Position numbers and translations under genes: made by a program | Shown: piece by piece, positions 6,731 through 6,984 of the stretch | Numbering within the stretch: the stretch's first letter is position 1 | How the letters are laid out: each line of letters starts with the position of its first letter | Notes under the pieces: generated by a model | What the model was told of the DNA's origin: nothing | The model's database searches: none | What the model saw: only the letters and a program-made list of their open reading frames with translations | From: Myxococcales bacterium UBA1238 | GTDB lineage: Bacteria; Myxococcota_A; Bradymonadia; UBA7976; UBA1532 | Assembly: GCA_002309015.1 (NCBI GenBank) | Contig: DBWM01000004.1 | Coordinates: 1-6,984, forward strand | DNA: 6,984 bases | Direction: 5' to 3'

Positions 6731-6984
6731 CTACGCCTCGAGCTGCCCCAAAAGCTCCACATATCTCTCGCGCTGCTCCAAAGGAAGCCCCAGCGCCATC
6801 ATCGCCTGCTCCAGCCCCCAATGCGTCGATTTCATCAAATTCGCGAGAGATCGCGCCTCCCCTCTCACCTCACCTCTCGCCTCACCTTCCGCACGACCTT
6901 CCGCACGACCAGCTGCAAGGCTTTCTTCCCTCAATTCTTCCCACAATTCATCAAATGCAGTGCGCATGGTGATCGTCTCCTCTC
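6731..6984 (-). CDS. Rpn-family (recombination-promoting nuclease-like) protein, C-terminal part; gene continues beyond window
   Basis: The minus-strand frame is open from the window edge to TAG at 6731-6733. It reads EETIT, then MRTAFDELWEELREESL, a hydrophilic GRAEGRAEGEARGEVRGEAR repeat, SLANLMKSTHWGLEQAM and a closing ALGLPLEQRERYVELLGQ. That order (conserved core end, charged G-x-A/E-x-G repeat, C-terminal amphipathic helix pair) is what I know from the C-termini of Rpn/YhgA-like PD-(D/E)XK proteins. The family's DNA-cutting domain should lie to the right of the window. Copy 2 preserves the residues that would precede this point. Rpn proteins are DNA endonucleases linked to RecA-independent recombination and phage defence. 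Alternatively, the piece could be translated alone from the ATG at 6967 (78 residues). Family assignment rests on C-terminal pattern only. Confidence 0.68.
   Translation of the reverse strand, partial: EETITMRTAFDELWEELREESLAAGRAEGRAEGEARGEVRGEARSLANLMKSTHWGLEQAMMALGLPLEQRERYVELLGQLEA
6884..6907. repeat. 12-bp tandem repeat in copy 3
   Basis: Same two perfect 12-bp units as in copy 2, displaced by exactly 422 bp, within the open Rpn-like frame. Copy 1 has lost this region altogether. Confidence 0.75.
6977..6981 (-). promoter_or_regulatory. Internal Shine-Dalgarno site before ATG 6967
   Basis: On the minus strand AGGAG at 6981-6977 lies 9 nt before ATG 6967-6965, inside the open Rpn-like frame. 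It would allow separate translation of a 78-residue C-terminal protein. The same site and ATG occur in copy 2 (ATG 6517-6515), where the frame stops after three codons. Confidence 0.55.

Larger units (their letters stand above)
6047..6984. repeat. Direct-repeat tract, 422-bp period, about 2.2 units, built from the 3' part of an rpn-like gene
   Basis: The unit is read as 6319-6740 (copy 2) and 6741-6984 (copy 3, cut by the window edge). A shortened copy 1 occupies about 6047-6318. The blocks 6319-6494 and 6741-6916 are identical over 176 bp by direct comparison, offset 422. Copy 1 shows the same order of landmarks but has lost 108 bp in the 3' coding region plus several smaller gaps (about 17 and 4 bp among them). 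No terminal inverted repeats or transposase were found, so this looks like tandem duplication of a gene end, not an insertion sequence. Apart from these remnants I see no other gene here. Confidence 0.85.

Noticed and set aside
6047..6984. CRISPR array or insertion sequence
   Set aside because: The period is 422 bp with no short repeat/spacer pattern, and there are no terminal inverted repeats, target duplications or transposase.

Overview
The window looks like an accessory (defence or mobile) region of a GC-rich bacterial genome. The first three genes lie on the + strand, and a repeat-rich tract on the right carries - strand coding remnants. The protein families present (AAA-ATPase-like/PD-(D/E)XK proteins, a large Eco57I-type DNA methylase and an Rpn-like nuclease tail) are common in host-associated anaerobes. 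A gut or rumen proteobacterium is a plausible guess, but the sequence does not fix the taxon.

Layout. (1) 1-449 (+) is the 3' end of an AAA-ATPase-like/PD-(D/E)XK nuclease protein; only the nuclease domain is inside the window. (2) 450-587 is an intergenic leader with small hairpins and a good ribosome binding site. (3) 588-1946 (+) is a divergent member of the same AAA-ATPase-like family. It lacks the C-terminal nuclease domain, and its Walker B acidic pair is Asp-Asn instead of Asp-Glu. (4) 1997-6046 (+) is a very large N6-adenine DNA methyltransferase of the Eco57I/type IIG/DISARM-methylase kind, starting about 50 nt after gene 3 and probably co-transcribed with it. (5) 6047-6984 is about 0.94 kb of direct repeats with a 422-bp period. 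Each repeat is a copy of the 3' part of an Rpn-like (recombination-promoting nuclease) gene on the - strand. The rightmost copy is open and runs off the window; the middle copy is frameshifted; the leftmost copy is heavily deleted and abuts the methylase stop codon.

How it may work together (inference). The methylase may modify host DNA. No nuclease motif or helicase partner was recognised in it or elsewhere in the window, so a partner, if there is one, lies outside. The ATPase-like gene in front may be an accessory factor. The right side records repeated duplication and decay of an rpn 3' end. The surviving copy has a strong internal Shine-Dalgarno sequence and ATG, at the kind of position used by intragenic RpnS antitoxins. 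I did not find a complete, obviously new system; the repeat tract and the nuclease-less ATPase plus methylase pair are the most unusual parts.
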